This document shows, piece by piece, positions 25,060 through 35,346 of a DNA stretch of 64,000 nt. Both the position numbers and the translations under genes were made by a program. The stretch comes from Rhizobium herbae. Lineage in GTDB: Bacteria; Pseudomonadota; Alphaproteobacteria; Rhizobiales; Rhizobiaceae. The stretch lies in the NCBI RefSeq assembly GCF_019511375.1, contig NZ_JAEUAO010000007.1, positions 1 through 64,000 on the forward strand, read 5' to 3'. How positions within the stretch are numbered: the stretch's first letter is position 1; each line of letters begins with the position of its first letter. The notes beneath the pieces were generated by a model. The model was not told the DNA's origin. It did not search any database and worked only from the letters and a program-made list of their open reading frames with translations.

Positions 25060-26451
25060 ATGGCCGGACAGCCGATACTGAAACTGTACAACACGCTGAC
25101 ACGGGAGAAGGCGGCTTTCGCGCCGATCGATCCGACCAATGTCCGCATGTATGTCTGCGGTCCGACCGTTTACGACTACGCCCATATCGGCAACGCGCGG
25201 CCTGCCATCGTCTTCGACGTGCTGTTCCGGCTGCTGCGCCACGTCTATGGCGAAAATCATGTCACCTATGCCCGCAACATCACCGACGTCGATGACAAGA
25301 TCAACGCGCGGGCGCTGCGCGACCATCCCGGCCTGGCGCTGAACGAAGCCATCCGCCTCGTCACCGAGAAGACCGAGACGCAGTATCTGGAGGACGCCAA
25401 GGCGCTCGGCTGCCTGGACCCGACCGTGCAGCCGCGGGCGACAGAAAACATCGCCGGCATGATCGAGATCATCGAAAGGCTGATCGCCAAAGGCCATGCC
25501 TATCAGGCAGAAGGCGAGGTGCTGTTCGATACGCGCTCGATGGCCGATTACGGACGGCTCTCCAACCGCAACCTCGAGGACCAGCAGGCGGGTGCCCGCG
25601 TGGCCGTCGATGCGCACAAGAGGAACCCCGGCGATTTCGTGCTCTGGAAGCTCTCGTCCGAGAGCGAACCCGGCTGGGACAGCCCATGGGGCCGTGGCCG
25701 TCCGGGCTGGCATATCGAATGCTCGGCGATGAGCCAGCGTTATCTCGGCGAGGTCTTCGACATTCACGGCGGCGGGCTGGACCTGATCTTCCCGCATCAT
25801 GAAAACGAGATCGCCCAGTCGCGCTGCGCCCACGGCACCGACGTCATGGCCAATGTCTGGATGCACAACGGCTTCCTGCAGGTCGAAGGCCGCAAGATGT
25901 CGAAGTCCGAAGGCAATTTCGTCACCATCTACGAATTGCTGCACACGGAAAAGTTCGGCGGCCGCAAGTGGCCAGGCGAGGTCCTGCGTCTGGCAATGCT
26001 GATGACCCATTACCGTGAACCGATCGATTTTTCGATCAAGCGGCTGGAGGAGGCCGAGCGGCTTCTCGCCAAATGGCCGTTGGTCAAGGAAAGCGGCGCG
26101 GCACCCGACACAACGGTGATCAGTGCGCTCGCCGACGATCTCAATACGGTCGCAGCCGTGCAGGCGCTGCACGCTCTCGCCCAGGCTGCCAATGCCGAGC
26201 CGGCTCTGCTTGCAACTTATGCCGCGAGCGCGGCTCTGCTCGGCGTTCAGCCGAAGGAAACCGAGATCGACGAAGCGCTGGCCTCCGCTGTCGATGCCCT
26301 GGTGGCGATGCGGCTGGAAATGCTCAAGGCCAAGAACTTCGCCGAAGCCGACAAGATCCGCGAGGATCTCGCAGTGAAGGGCGTCCAGCTCAAGGACGGC
26401 AAGGACGCGGCGACCGGCGAGCGGGTGACGACCTGGGAGGTCAAGCGATGA
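25060..26451 (+). CDS. cysS: cysteine--tRNA ligase
   Basis: 463 residues. Charges tRNA-Cys. Class I signatures are present: H-I-G-N in [11 protein letters not shown] near residue 42 and K-M-S-K-S-E-G-N near 281. Zinc ligands lie in M-Y-V-C-G-P-T (about residue 33), [23 protein letters not shown]. The C-terminal helical domain ends [14 protein letters not shown]. Its stop codon overlaps the next start (ATGA), so it heads an operon with three GFA proteins and a peptidase, which is not the usual context for cysS. Confidence 0.97.
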   Translation: MAGQPILKLYNTLTREKAAFAPIDPTNVRMYVCGPTVYDYAHIGNARPAIVFDVLFRLLRHVYGENHVTYARNITDVDDKINARALRDHPGLALNEAIRLVTEKTETQYLEDAKALGCLDPTVQPRATENIAGMIEIIERLIAKGHAYQAEGEVLFDTRSMADYGRLSNRNLEDQQAGARVAVDAHKRNPGDFVLWKLSSESEPGWDSPWGRGRPGWHIECSAMSQRYLGEVFDIHGGGLDLIFPHHENEIAQSRCAHGTDVMANVWMHNGFLQVEGRKMSKSEGNFVTIYELLHTEKFGGRKWPGEVLRLAMLMTHYREPIDFSIKRLEEAERLLAKWPLVKESGAAPDTTVISALADDLNTVAAVQALHALAQAANAEPALLATYAASAALLGVQPKETEIDEALASAVDALVAMRLEMLKAKNFAEADKIREDLAVKGVQLKDGKDAATGERVTTWEVKR

Positions 26452-26936
26452 CGATAGCCACTCCCCTCCACACCGGCGGCTGCCAATGCGGTGCCGTCCG
26501 TTTCCGCGTCGAAGGCATGCTCGGCGATGCTTCCGTCTGCCATTGCCGCATGTGCCAGAAGGCGGCTGGGAATTTTTATCTGCCGCTGGTTTCCGTGCGC
26601 GGGGCAAGGCTCACCTGGACGCGCGGCGAGCCGAAGCGGTTTCAGTCGTCGAATGCGGTGTTCCGGGGTTTCTGCGGCGATTGCGGCACGCCGCTGACCT
26701 ATGAGGCGCCGGATGGCGTGGCGCTGGCGATCGCGGCCTTCGACAAGCCGCAGGGCATCGTTCCGCAGATCCAGTGGGGCACCGAGGCAAAGCTGCCCTA
26801 TGTCGACCACATCCCTGACCTGCCGGGCGAGGAGACGATGGCGGATCAGGATGCGGCGTCCTTTCTTGCAACGCTCGTGTCTTACCAGCATCCGGACCAT
26901 GATACGGCCGAGTGGCCACCGAAGGGGCGCGAATGA
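26448..26936 (+). CDS. GFA family zinc-binding protein, first of three
   Basis: 162 residues from an ATG overlapping the cysS stop (ATGA). The three zinc-ligand clusters of the GFA (glutathione-dependent formaldehyde-activating enzyme-like) fold are intact: C-Q-C-G-A-V-R-F near residue 10, C-H-C-R-M-C-Q-K near 31, and C-G-D-C-G-T-P-L near 75. The C-terminal [11 protein letters not shown] tail is shared with the third copy. The catalytic role of most GFA proteins is unproven, and spontaneous formaldehyde-glutathione adduct formation is debated. Any function here is inference. Confidence 0.88.
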   Translation: MTIATPLHTGGCQCGAVRFRVEGMLGDASVCHCRMCQKAAGNFYLPLVSVRGARLTWTRGEPKRFQSSNAVFRGFCGDCGTPLTYEAPDGVALAIAAFDKPQGIVPQIQWGTEAKLPYVDHIPDLPGEETMADQDAASFLATLVSYQHPDHDTAEWPPKGRE

Positions 26937-27427
26937 GCATTTCCCGAATCTATACCGGCGGCTGCCAGTGCGGCGCGGTGCGCTATCGGGCGGAAGGCAC
27001 GCTCGGTGATCCGCATCTGTGCCATTGCCGCATGTGCCAGAAGGCGGCCGGCAATTATTTCATGCCGCTTGCCAATGCGCCGCGCGCGTCGTTCCGCATC
27101 ACGCGGGGGGAACCGAGCTGGTTTCATTCCTCGCAATTTGCCCGGCGCGGTTTTTGCGCCGCCTGCGGCACGCCGCTGTTCTACGACATGCCGGGGGCGG
27201 ATTTCATCAATATCGTGCTCGGTTCGCTCGACGATCCCTATGATGTGCGGCCTCTGACGCAGTCCGGCATGGAATCGTGCGTACCCTGGTTTTCACATCT
27301 GCCGGGGCTGCCGGGTAGAGAGACCGATGCCGCTAACGATGCAGGCGCGGAACGGCATCTGGCGATCCTTGAAACGAACCGCCAGCATCCCGACTACGAT
27401 ACTGAACATTGGCCACCGGAGGAATAG
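26933..27427 (+). CDS. GFA family zinc-binding protein, second of three
   Basis: 164 residues from the ATG at 26933, overlapping the previous stop (ATGA). Zinc clusters [16 protein letters not shown] and C-A-A-C-G-T-P-L are intact. It is the most divergent of the three: F-H-S-S-Q-F-A-R-R-G-F replaces F-Q-S-S, the middle has N-I-V-L-G-S-L-D-D-P, and an insertion (LPGRETDAANDAGAERHL) precedes the shared tail Q-H-P-D-Y-D-T-E-H-W-P. That suggests a distinct ligand from copies 1 and 3. Confidence 0.88.
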   Translation: MSISRIYTGGCQCGAVRYRAEGTLGDPHLCHCRMCQKAAGNYFMPLANAPRASFRITRGEPSWFHSSQFARRGFCAACGTPLFYDMPGADFINIVLGSLDDPYDVRPLTQSGMESCVPWFSHLPGLPGRETDAANDAGAERHLAILETNRQHPDYDTEHWPPEE

Positions 27428-27429
27428 AC

Positions 27430-28862
<1,433 letters not shown>

Positions 28863-28882
28863 TGATTGTGTCTGCGGCTCGC

Positions 28883-29029
28883 ACCCCCCTCTGTCACTGC
28901 GTGACATCTCCCCCTCAAGGGGGGAGATTGTTCCTTTCCCTCGCTGATTTCGGCGCAAGGGAGGCACAACACTTGCGAGAAATCTCCCCCCTTGAGGGGG
29001 AGATGTCGGCGTCGCCGACAGAGGGGGGT
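28883..29029. repeat. palindromic intergenic repeat (family 1, half-units outward) between pip and cimA
   Basis: Contains the same two half-units as 13559-13675 but in the opposite arrangement: the right-type half first (28883-28929, inner hairpin TGTCAC-TGC-GTGACA at 28892-28906), a 50-base unrelated middle, then the left-type half (28981-29029, inner hairpin TGTCGGC-GTC-GCCGACA at 29004-29020). Outer arms are CCCCTCAAGGGGGGAGAT-like. It ends 31 bases before the cimA ribosome site. Confidence 0.75.
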
Positions 29030-29073
29030 AAGCCGCCGCGAACTCAGAGCGCCCCATCATCGGAGGCATTGCA

Positions 29074-30687
29074 GTGAAAGAACGCATCTATCTCTTCGAC
29101 ACCACGCTTCGCGACGGGCAGCAAACGCCGGGGATCGATTTTTCCGTCGAGGACAAGATCGCCATCGCCAAGATGCTGGACGAATTCGGCATCGACTATG
29201 TAGAAGGCGGATATCCGGGTGCCAACCCGACCGATACGGAGTTTTTTGAGAAGACGCGCACCCACAAGGCACGCTTCGTCGCCTTCGGCATGACCAAGCG
29301 CGCCGGCGTGTCGGCGTCCAACGATCCGGGGCTGACGGCGCTCCTGCAGGCGCAAAGCGACGCGATCTGTCTTGTCGCCAAGAGCTGGGATTATCATGTC
29401 CGCGTGGCGCTCGGCTGTTCCAACGAGGAAAATCTCGAGGCGATCCGCACGTCCGTCGAAGCCGTCGTGCAAAGCGGCCGCGAGGCGATGATCGACTGCG
29501 AGCATTTCTTCGACGGCTACAAGGCCAATCCCGGCTACGCCCTGGCCTGCGCCAAGACGGCCTATGACGCCGGCGCCCGCTGGGTCGTGCTCTGCGACAC
29601 CAATGGCGGCACCCAGCCGCCGGAGATCCGCGACATCGTCGCCGCGGTGATCGCCCATGGCGTGCCCGGCGCCAATCTCGGCATCCACGCCCATAACGAT
29701 ACCGGCCAGGCGGTCGCCAATTCGCTGGCGGCGGTCGAGGCCGGCGTGCGCCAGGTTCAGGGCACGCTGAACGGTATCGGCGAGCGCTGCGGCAACGCCA
29801 ATCTCGTCACGCTGATCCCGACGCTGGCGCTCAAGGAAGCCTATAACCGCCGTTTCGAGACAGCGATCGATGCCGACCGGCTGCAGGAGCTGACCCAGCT
29901 TTCCCATTCCTTCGACGAGCTTCTGAACCGCTCGCCGGATCACCAGATGCCCTATGTCGGCGCGTCTGCCTTCGCCACCAAGGCCGGCATTCATGCGTCC
30001 GCGTTGCTGAAGGACCCGCGCACCTACGAGCATGTGACGCCGGAAAGCGTCGGCAACCTGCGCAAGGTCATGGTGTCGGACCAGGGCGGCAAGGCCAATT
30101 TCATCAATGCCCTGAAACGGCGCGGCATCGTCGTCTCCAGGGATGATCCGAAGCTCGACAGGCTGATTTCCATCGTCAAGGAACGCGAGGCGACCGGCTA
30201 TGCCTATGAAGGCGCCGATGCGAGCTTCGCCATCCTCGCCCAGCGCATCCTCGGCTCGGTGCCGGATTTCTTCCTGGTCGACAGTTTTCGCGTCATGGTG
30301 GAGCGCCGCTTCGATGCCAACGGCAAGCTGAAGACCGTCTCTGAAGCCGTGGTGAAGGTCTCGGTCGACGGCGAGACGATGATGTCGGTCGCCGAAGGCC
30401 ACGGCCCCGTCAATGCGCTCGATCTGGCGCTGCGCAAGGATCTCGGCAAATACCAGTCGGAGATCGAGGATCTGGAACTGGTGGACTACAAGGTGCGCAT
30501 CCTCAACGGCGGCACCGGCGCCGTCACCCGCGTCCTGATCGAATCGGTCGACGCCACCGGCGCCCGCTGGTGGACGGTCGGCGTATCCGACAACATCATC
30601 GACGCCTCCTTCCAGGCCCTGATGGATTCGATCGTCTTCAAGCTGTTGAAAAACCGGGACCAGGCGGGACTGGCGGCGGCGGAGTAG
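29074..30687 (+). CDS. cimA: citramalate synthase (HMGL/IPMS family)
   Basis: 537 residues from a GTG with CGGAGG upstream. Condenses acetyl-CoA and pyruvate to citramalate, a route to 2-oxobutyrate and isoleucine. N-terminal TIM barrel: D-T-T-L-R-D-G-Q-Q (metal and substrate residues) at about 9-17, Y-V-E-G-G-Y-P-G-A-N, G-I-H-A-H-N-D-T-G metal histidines near 207, and G-T-L-N-G-I-G-E-R-C-G-N. The C-terminal LeuA dimer/regulatory domain (about 420-530) ends with the N-G-G-T-G-A-V-T-R-V motif expected for feedback control. Length and Y-x-G-A-N distinguish it from 2-isopropylmalate synthase. Confidence 0.9.
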   Translation: MKERIYLFDTTLRDGQQTPGIDFSVEDKIAIAKMLDEFGIDYVEGGYPGANPTDTEFFEKTRTHKARFVAFGMTKRAGVSASNDPGLTALLQAQSDAICLVAKSWDYHVRVALGCSNEENLEAIRTSVEAVVQSGREAMIDCEHFFDGYKANPGYALACAKTAYDAGARWVVLCDTNGGTQPPEIRDIVAAVIAHGVPGANLGIHAHNDTGQAVANSLAAVEAGVRQVQGTLNGIGERCGNANLVTLIPTLALKEAYNRRFETAIDADRLQELTQLSHSFDELLNRSPDHQMPYVGASAFATKAGIHASALLKDPRTYEHVTPESVGNLRKVMVSDQGGKANFINALKRRGIVVSRDDPKLDRLISIVKEREATGYAYEGADASFAILAQRILGSVPDFFLVDSFRVMVERRFDANGKLKTVSEAVVKVSVDGETMMSVAEGHGPVNALDLALRKDLGKYQSEIEDLELVDYKVRILNGGTGAVTRVLIESVDATGARWWTVGVSDNIIDASFQALMDSIVFKLLKNRDQAGLAAAE

Positions 30688-30759
30688 GGGAGGCGACGGC
30701 CGGTTCGTGCTGTGCTATGACTATTCGGGCGCGCAGCGTGACTCTCCGAGGAGACTTCA

Positions 30760-30984
30760 ATGAGCGAAATCCATCGGATCACTGTTGATCCAGAGCAGTG
30801 CGGCGGCCGCCCGACGCTCCGCAACCTTCGCATCCGCGTCAAGGACGTGCTGGACCTACTGGCGGCAGGGGCCAGTCATGCTGAGATTCTCCAGGATTAC
30901 CCCGCGCTCGAAGAGGGCGACGTTTTGGCCGCGCTCGAATATGCCGCGCGCCAAAGCGACCATACTGTCCTTCACGTCGCCTGA
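30760..30984 (+). CDS. DUF433 antitoxin-like protein
   Basis: 74 residues. DUF433 pattern is clear: I-T-V-D-P-E-Q-C-G-G-R-P-T-L-R-N-L-R-I-R-V-K-D-V-L-D-L-L-A-A-G-A-S, then I-L-Q-D-Y-P-A-L-E-E-G-D-V-L-A-A-L-E-Y-A. This small helix-turn-helix-like fold is regularly paired with DUF5615 PIN-like proteins and is taken to be the antitoxin. CGAGGAGA precedes the ATG, and the stop overlaps the next start by one base (TGATG). Confidence 0.88.
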   Translation: MSEIHRITVDPEQCGGRPTLRNLRIRVKDVLDLLAAGASHAEILQDYPALEEGDVLAALEYAARQSDHTVLHVA

Positions 30985-31313
30985 TGCGGTTCCTGATCGA
31001 CGCGCAATTGCCGCCGGCGCTTGCGCGTTGGCTGACTATACACGGCTACGAAGCGGTGCATGTCTCTGAAAAGGGAATGCAAGCCGCGACCGACCGGCTG
31101 ATCTGGGATTGTGCTTTGATGGAGGGCTGGGTCATCGTGACGAAGGACGAGGACTTTGCGCAGCACAAGGTGTTCACGCAAGCTGGCCCGGCTGTGGTCT
31201 GGATCAGGTGGCCGAATACGCGACGCCATCAACTCCTCGTCCGGTTCGAAGTGGTTCTACCCGCGATCGTCGCCGCGCTCGTGCGCGGCGAAACGTTAAT
31301 CGAAGTGATTTGA
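30984..31313 (+). CDS. DUF5615 PIN-like toxin candidate
   Basis: 109 residues. Matches the DUF5615 (Mut7-C/PIN-like) family: start R-F-L-I-D-A-Q-L-P-P-A-L-A-R-W-L with the first acidic site, A-V-H-V-S-E-K-G-M, D-x-x-I-W-D-C-A, and V-I-V-T-K-D-E-D-F with the second acidic cluster. The acidic residues match those of PIN ribonucleases, so an RNase toxin held by the DUF433 protein is likely but untested for this pair. It is convergent with cpdB, 3 bases apart. Confidence 0.85.
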   Translation: MRFLIDAQLPPALARWLTIHGYEAVHVSEKGMQAATDRLIWDCALMEGWVIVTKDEDFAQHKVFTQAGPAVVWIRWPNTRRHQLLVRFEVVLPAIVAALVRGETLIEVI

Positions 31314-31316
31314 CGC

Positions 31317-33305
31317 TCACAGCACCAGCCTGAACTTCGCAAACCCATCCGCGCCGTCGCCGGCATCCTCGATCTTCACGCCCTTGATGTCGGCAATCAG
31401 TCCGCGTGCCTTCGGACCTGTCTCGAACACTGCGGTGGCACCTGCCATCGGCTTGAAGCTCCAGTTGCCGTCGGCGGACGGGTTGATCGTGCCTTCGGCG
31501 ATGATGTAGCGGACGATGACGTCGCGGTTGGTGTCGGGGGCTGCGAACACCACCTTGTCGGCGCCGATCTCGGGAAACTTGCCGCCGCCGCCGGCGCGAT
31601 AATTGTTGGAGGCGACGACGAATTTCTGCGCCGGATCGATCGGCTTGCCCTTAAAGGAGAGGTTCTGGATGCGGTTTGAGTTGGGATTAACAGCGTTGCC
31701 GTCCTTGTCGTATTTGGCCGGCTGCGAGAGGTCGATCTCATAGGTCACGCCGTCGATGATGTCGAAATTGTAGGAGGGAAAGTCGGGGTTCAGCAGCGGC
31801 GCGTCCTTGGCGCCCGGCTCGACGGTGTTGAACATGCCGGCCGACATTTCCAGCCAGTTCTTCACCTGCGCGCCGGTGATGACCACGGCTTGCACGGTGT
31901 TGGGATAGAGATAGAGATCGGCAACGTTCTTGATGGCGATGTCTCCGGCCGGAACGTCGGTGTAGTAGTCCGCGCCGCCGCGGCCGCCGGACTTGAACGG
32001 CGCTGCCGCCGAAAGCACGGGCAGGTCCTTGTATTCGGTGTCCTTCAGCATCTCCCTGATGTACCAGGTCTGCGCATTGGAGACGATCTGCACGGACGGG
32101 TCGTCCGCCACCAGCGCGAAATAGGAATAGAGCGGTGCCGATGTCTTGCCGACCGGGGTGCGGATATAGGCGAGCGTCGCCTCATGCTCGGCATTGGCGG
32201 CGTTCAGCACATCCGCCCTGTCCGCCACGTCGGCGACGATCTTCTTGTCCTCGCGGTGGTAGATCGGCCGCGCCTCGGTGGTGAAATCGACGATCCGCCA
32301 GCTGTTGCCGTCCTTCTCGATGAGGAGGTCGATCAGGCCGAGATGCGAACCCCAGAAGCCGCCCATCACCGCCGGCTTGCCGAGCAGCGTTCCCTTCGTG
32401 GGATCGACACCCTCGATGCCGTCGAAGCTCTTGGGGCCGGGGAAGACGAGGTGCTGGTGGCCGGTGAAGATCGCGTCGATCCCCTTAACGCCGGCGAGAT
32501 AGAGCGAGGCGTTTTCCATCCGTTCGCTCTGACCCGAACCGTCGATGCCGGAGTGGGAAAGCGCGATGATGATGTCGGCGCCGTCTTCCTTCATGGCCGG
32601 CACCCAGGCCTTTGCCGCCTCGACGATGTCGCGGGTCTGCGCCTTGCCCTCCAGGTTCTTGACATCCCAGAGCATGATCTGCGGCGGCACGAAGCCGATG
32701 ATGCCGATCTTCAGAGGACTGGTGGCGCCCGAACCGTCGGTGACGATCTTCTCGACGACCGTATAGGGCTTGAAGAACAGTTCGTCCTTCTTCGGGTCGG
32801 AGGCGAGCTGCCCCTTGGTCAGGTTGGCGCAGACGTAGGGGAAATTGGCCCCGGCGAGCACCTTGAACATGTAATCCAGGCCATAGTTGAACTCATGGTT
32901 CCCCAGCGTGCCGGCCTCGTAACCGAGCACGTTCATCGCCTTGATGACCGGATGGACGTCGCCGTCCTTCATGCCGCGTTGATAGGCCATGTAGTCGCCC
33001 ATCGGGTTGCCCTGCAGGAAATCGCCATTGTCGATGAGGAAGGAATTGCCGGCCTCGGCGCGGATGGCGTCGATGATCGAGGCGGTGCGGGCAAGCCCCA
33101 TCGTGTCGTTCGGCTTGTCGCCGTAGTAGTCGTAGGGGAAGACATGGACGTGGATGTCGGTCGTTTCCATGATGCGCAGATGCGCCTGGTTGCCGGCCGC
33201 GCGGGCGGCAAAGGGATGCAGCAGGATGAGGGCGGAACTGGCGGCGGCACCGCTCAGGAGCGAGCGGCGGGTTATCGGGTGGAGCGCGAGGCTGGAAGAC
33301 ATCAT
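31317..33305 (-). CDS. cpdB: 2',3'-cyclic-nucleotide 2'-phosphodiesterase/3'-nucleotidase
   Basis: 662 residues. An export signal with twin arginines (ITRRSLLSGAAASSALILLHPFAARA) leads to the periplasm. The N-terminal metallophosphoesterase domain has D-I-H in TTDIHVHVFPYDY, N-G-D-F-L-Q-G, G-N-H-E-F-N-Y-G, a S-H-S-G-I-D site and G-H-Q-H. The C-terminal 5'-nucleotidase domain includes F-K-S-G-G-R-G-G, the Y-L-Y-P-N-T segment and N-N-Y-R-A-G-G-G-G-K-F-P. The enzyme salvages nucleosides from cyclic and 3'-nucleotides. No convincing PHO box was seen upstream. Confidence 0.93.
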   Translation of the reverse strand: MMSSSLALHPITRRSLLSGAAASSALILLHPFAARAAGNQAHLRIMETTDIHVHVFPYDYYGDKPNDTMGLARTASIIDAIRAEAGNSFLIDNGDFLQGNPMGDYMAYQRGMKDGDVHPVIKAMNVLGYEAGTLGNHEFNYGLDYMFKVLAGANFPYVCANLTKGQLASDPKKDELFFKPYTVVEKIVTDGSGATSPLKIGIIGFVPPQIMLWDVKNLEGKAQTRDIVEAAKAWVPAMKEDGADIIIALSHSGIDGSGQSERMENASLYLAGVKGIDAIFTGHQHLVFPGPKSFDGIEGVDPTKGTLLGKPAVMGGFWGSHLGLIDLLIEKDGNSWRIVDFTTEARPIYHREDKKIVADVADRADVLNAANAEHEATLAYIRTPVGKTSAPLYSYFALVADDPSVQIVSNAQTWYIREMLKDTEYKDLPVLSAAAPFKSGGRGGADYYTDVPAGDIAIKNVADLYLYPNTVQAVVITGAQVKNWLEMSAGMFNTVEPGAKDAPLLNPDFPSYNFDIIDGVTYEIDLSQPAKYDKDGNAVNPNSNRIQNLSFKGKPIDPAQKFVVASNNYRAGGGGKFPEIGADKVVFAAPDTNRDVIVRYIIAEGTINPSADGNWSFKPMAGATAVFETGPKARGLIADIKGVKIEDAGDGADGFAKFRLVL

Positions 33306-33475
33306 GAAGTCCCTTCGTCTGACCGGTCATTGCCTGGCTGAAACCTAGGGTGGGAAGCTGCGGAATGCACCCCGCAAAATATCACCTATTTTCAGCAGGT
33401 TTCGATCAGCCCTGCTGCATGCAAGTTCACGGAAATGAATTGGTTCATCAACGGCCTTTGGAGTAGGACGAGCCA

Positions 33476-34444
33476 ATGATAAAATTCTCGACGGGACGAA
33501 ACGCCATGGCTGATGCGGAAAAGACACCGGTGGTGCAGAACGGCGATTCGCCGCGCGGCTTCGCCTTCGCGCTGACGGCCTATCTGCTGTGGGGTTTCCT
33601 GCCCTTCTTCATGAAAGCCGTCGCGCATATCCCGGCCTTCGAGGTTGTCGCCCACCGGATCGTCTGGTCACTGCCGCTCGCGGGAGCCGTGCTCGTCCTG
33701 CTTGGCCGCACCGATGACATAAGGATGGCGCTGCGCTCCCCGCGCATGCTGAAGATGGCGATGGTCACTGCCTTCCTCGTCACCATCAATTGGGGCATCT
33801 ATGTCTGGGCGATCGGGGCAGGGCGGGCGCTTGAGACCGCACTCGGCTATTACATCAACCCGCTGTTCTCGATCTTCCTCGGCGCCGTGCTCCTGAAGGA
33901 AAAGCTCAATCCGGCGCAGATCGTCGCCATCGTTCTCGCCGCAATCGCCGTCGTCGTTCTTGCCTTCGATGCGGGTGGCCTGCCCTGGGTCTCGATCGGC
34001 CTCGCGCTCTCCTGGGGCTTCTATGCCTTTTTCCGCAAGACCCTGCCGGTCGGACCCAATCAGGGTTTCTTCCTGGAAGTGTTGCTGCTCAGCGTGCCGG
34101 CGCTCGGCTACATCGCCTATCTGGAAGCGTCGGGGCAGGGCCACTTCTTCGATACAGGCCTTGCCGATGTCGCCTTGCTCATGACCAGCGGCGTCGTCAC
34201 CGCCGTACCGCTGATGATCTACGCCAACGGCGCCAAGCTGCTGCGGCTCTCGACCATCGGCATCATGCAGTACATCGCCCCAACGATGATCTTCCTCATC
34301 GCCGTGTTCGTCTTCCACGAACCCTTCGGCACGCCGAAGCTCATCGCCTTCATTTTGATCTGGGCGGCACTGGCGGTCTACTCGACGTCGATGCTCATGG
34401 AAAGCCGCGCGCGGCGCGCTGTCGTGGCAAGCCCGGCGGAGTAA
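33476..34444 (+). CDS. rarD: EamA-family transporter RarD
   Basis: 322 residues. Ten hydrophobic segments in two EamA halves. RarD signatures include G-F-x-F-A-L-T-A-Y-L-L-W-G-F-L-P-F-F-M-K near the start, E-V-V-A-H-R-I-V-W-S, N-W-G-I-Y-V-W-A and L-G-Y-Y-I-N-P-L, and the C-terminal half Y-I-A-P-T-M-I-F-L-I-A-V-F-V-F-H-E-P-F. The role is unknown; RarD was linked to chloramphenicol sensitivity. The upstream ATG with AGGACGAG was chosen over an ATG at 33506. A short ATGAA-TTGG-TTCAT repeat (33435-33448) lies just upstream. Confidence 0.92.
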   Translation: MIKFSTGRNAMADAEKTPVVQNGDSPRGFAFALTAYLLWGFLPFFMKAVAHIPAFEVVAHRIVWSLPLAGAVLVLLGRTDDIRMALRSPRMLKMAMVTAFLVTINWGIYVWAIGAGRALETALGYYINPLFSIFLGAVLLKEKLNPAQIVAIVLAAIAVVVLAFDAGGLPWVSIGLALSWGFYAFFRKTLPVGPNQGFFLEVLLLSVPALGYIAYLEASGQGHFFDTGLADVALLMTSGVVTAVPLMIYANGAKLLRLSTIGIMQYIAPTMIFLIAVFVFHEPFGTPKLIAFILIWAALAVYSTSMLMESRARRAVVASPAE

Positions 34445-34467
34445 TACGGGCGGGCCAGCCAAATATT

Positions 34468-35088
34468 TCAAAGCTTGGAGATGATCCCGGCCTCGCCGTC
34501 GCGATCGACTTCGCTTGCCCAATGGGCCAGCAATGCGGGAACGACCTCCTCCGCCGCGTCGATGACGAGCGGCTGGACGAGATGGGCGGTGTGGATGAAG
34601 CCGGCTTCCGCCATGTGCTGGATGAGCGTCATGAGCGGATCCCAGAAGCCGTTGACATTGACGAGCACGATCGGCTTGCGGTGGCGGCCAAGCTGCGCCC
34701 AGGTCATGATCTCGACGATCTCCTCAAGCGTGCCGATACCGCCCGGCAGGGTGACGAAGGCATCGGAGCGCTCGAACATCTTGTGCTTGCGGTCATGCAT
34801 GTCGGGCGTCACGATCAGTTCGCTGAGCTGCCCGAGCGAATGGCGCGTCGCCTCCATATCCATCAGAAATTCTGGTATAATGCCGGTAACGCGGCCACCG
34901 TGCGAAAGAACGCCGCTTGCGACCGCGCCCATGATGCCCTTCGTGCCGCCGCCATAGACGAGCCGAAGATGGTTTTCGGCGATGGATTTGCCGAGAATAC
35001 GCCCGGCATCGATAAAGGATTGATCGCGACCCGGTTGCGAGCCGCAATAGACGCAAATGGATCGAATCGGGATATTTTTCTCGTTCAT
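34468..35088 (-). CDS. LOG-family (TIGR00730) nucleotide 5'-monophosphate phosphoribohydrolase
   Basis: 206 residues from the ATG at 35088; an ATG five codons earlier is possible and neither has a good ribosome site. Family motifs: I-C-V-Y-C-G-S at the start, L-V-Y-G-G-G-T-K-G-I-M-G, R-K-H-K-M (catalytic Arg region) and P-G-G-I-G-T-L-E-E near residue 115, the signature of LONELY GUY proteins. They release free bases, including active cytokinins, from nucleoside monophosphates. Whether the natural substrate is a cytokinin or a purine nucleotide cannot be told. Confidence 0.9.
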   Translation of the reverse strand: MNEKNIPIRSICVYCGSQPGRDQSFIDAGRILGKSIAENHLRLVYGGGTKGIMGAVASGVLSHGGRVTGIIPEFLMDMEATRHSLGQLSELIVTPDMHDRKHKMFERSDAFVTLPGGIGTLEEIVEIMTWAQLGRHRKPIVLVNVNGFWDPLMTLIQHMAEAGFIHTAHLVQPLVIDAAEEVVPALLAHWASEVDRDGEAGIISKL

Positions 35089-35346
35089 GGTCCAAAGAGA
35101 CATCGCGTCGCAGCACGCGTCAAGAAAAATGACGGAAAACAGGCCCGCGGATGCGTCCGAATATGCGGCGGTGCTTGTGGAAAGCAGCGGAAATCGTTAG
35201 CAATTTTTAAGAATGAGCAGACGATATGTACGGGGCTGATTCCGCAAGATTAGGCAAACGGAAAGCGGCAGGCATGTAGGCTTGGGGAGAGCCATCCTTT
35301 CGCGCCCATGTCGGGCACAGGCGGCTCGGGCCATTTGGAGAAATGC

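Noticed and set aside
33306..33475. PHO box before cpdB
   Set aside because: CTGATCG-AAAC-CTGCTGA has the right period but lacks the TCA core in both halves.
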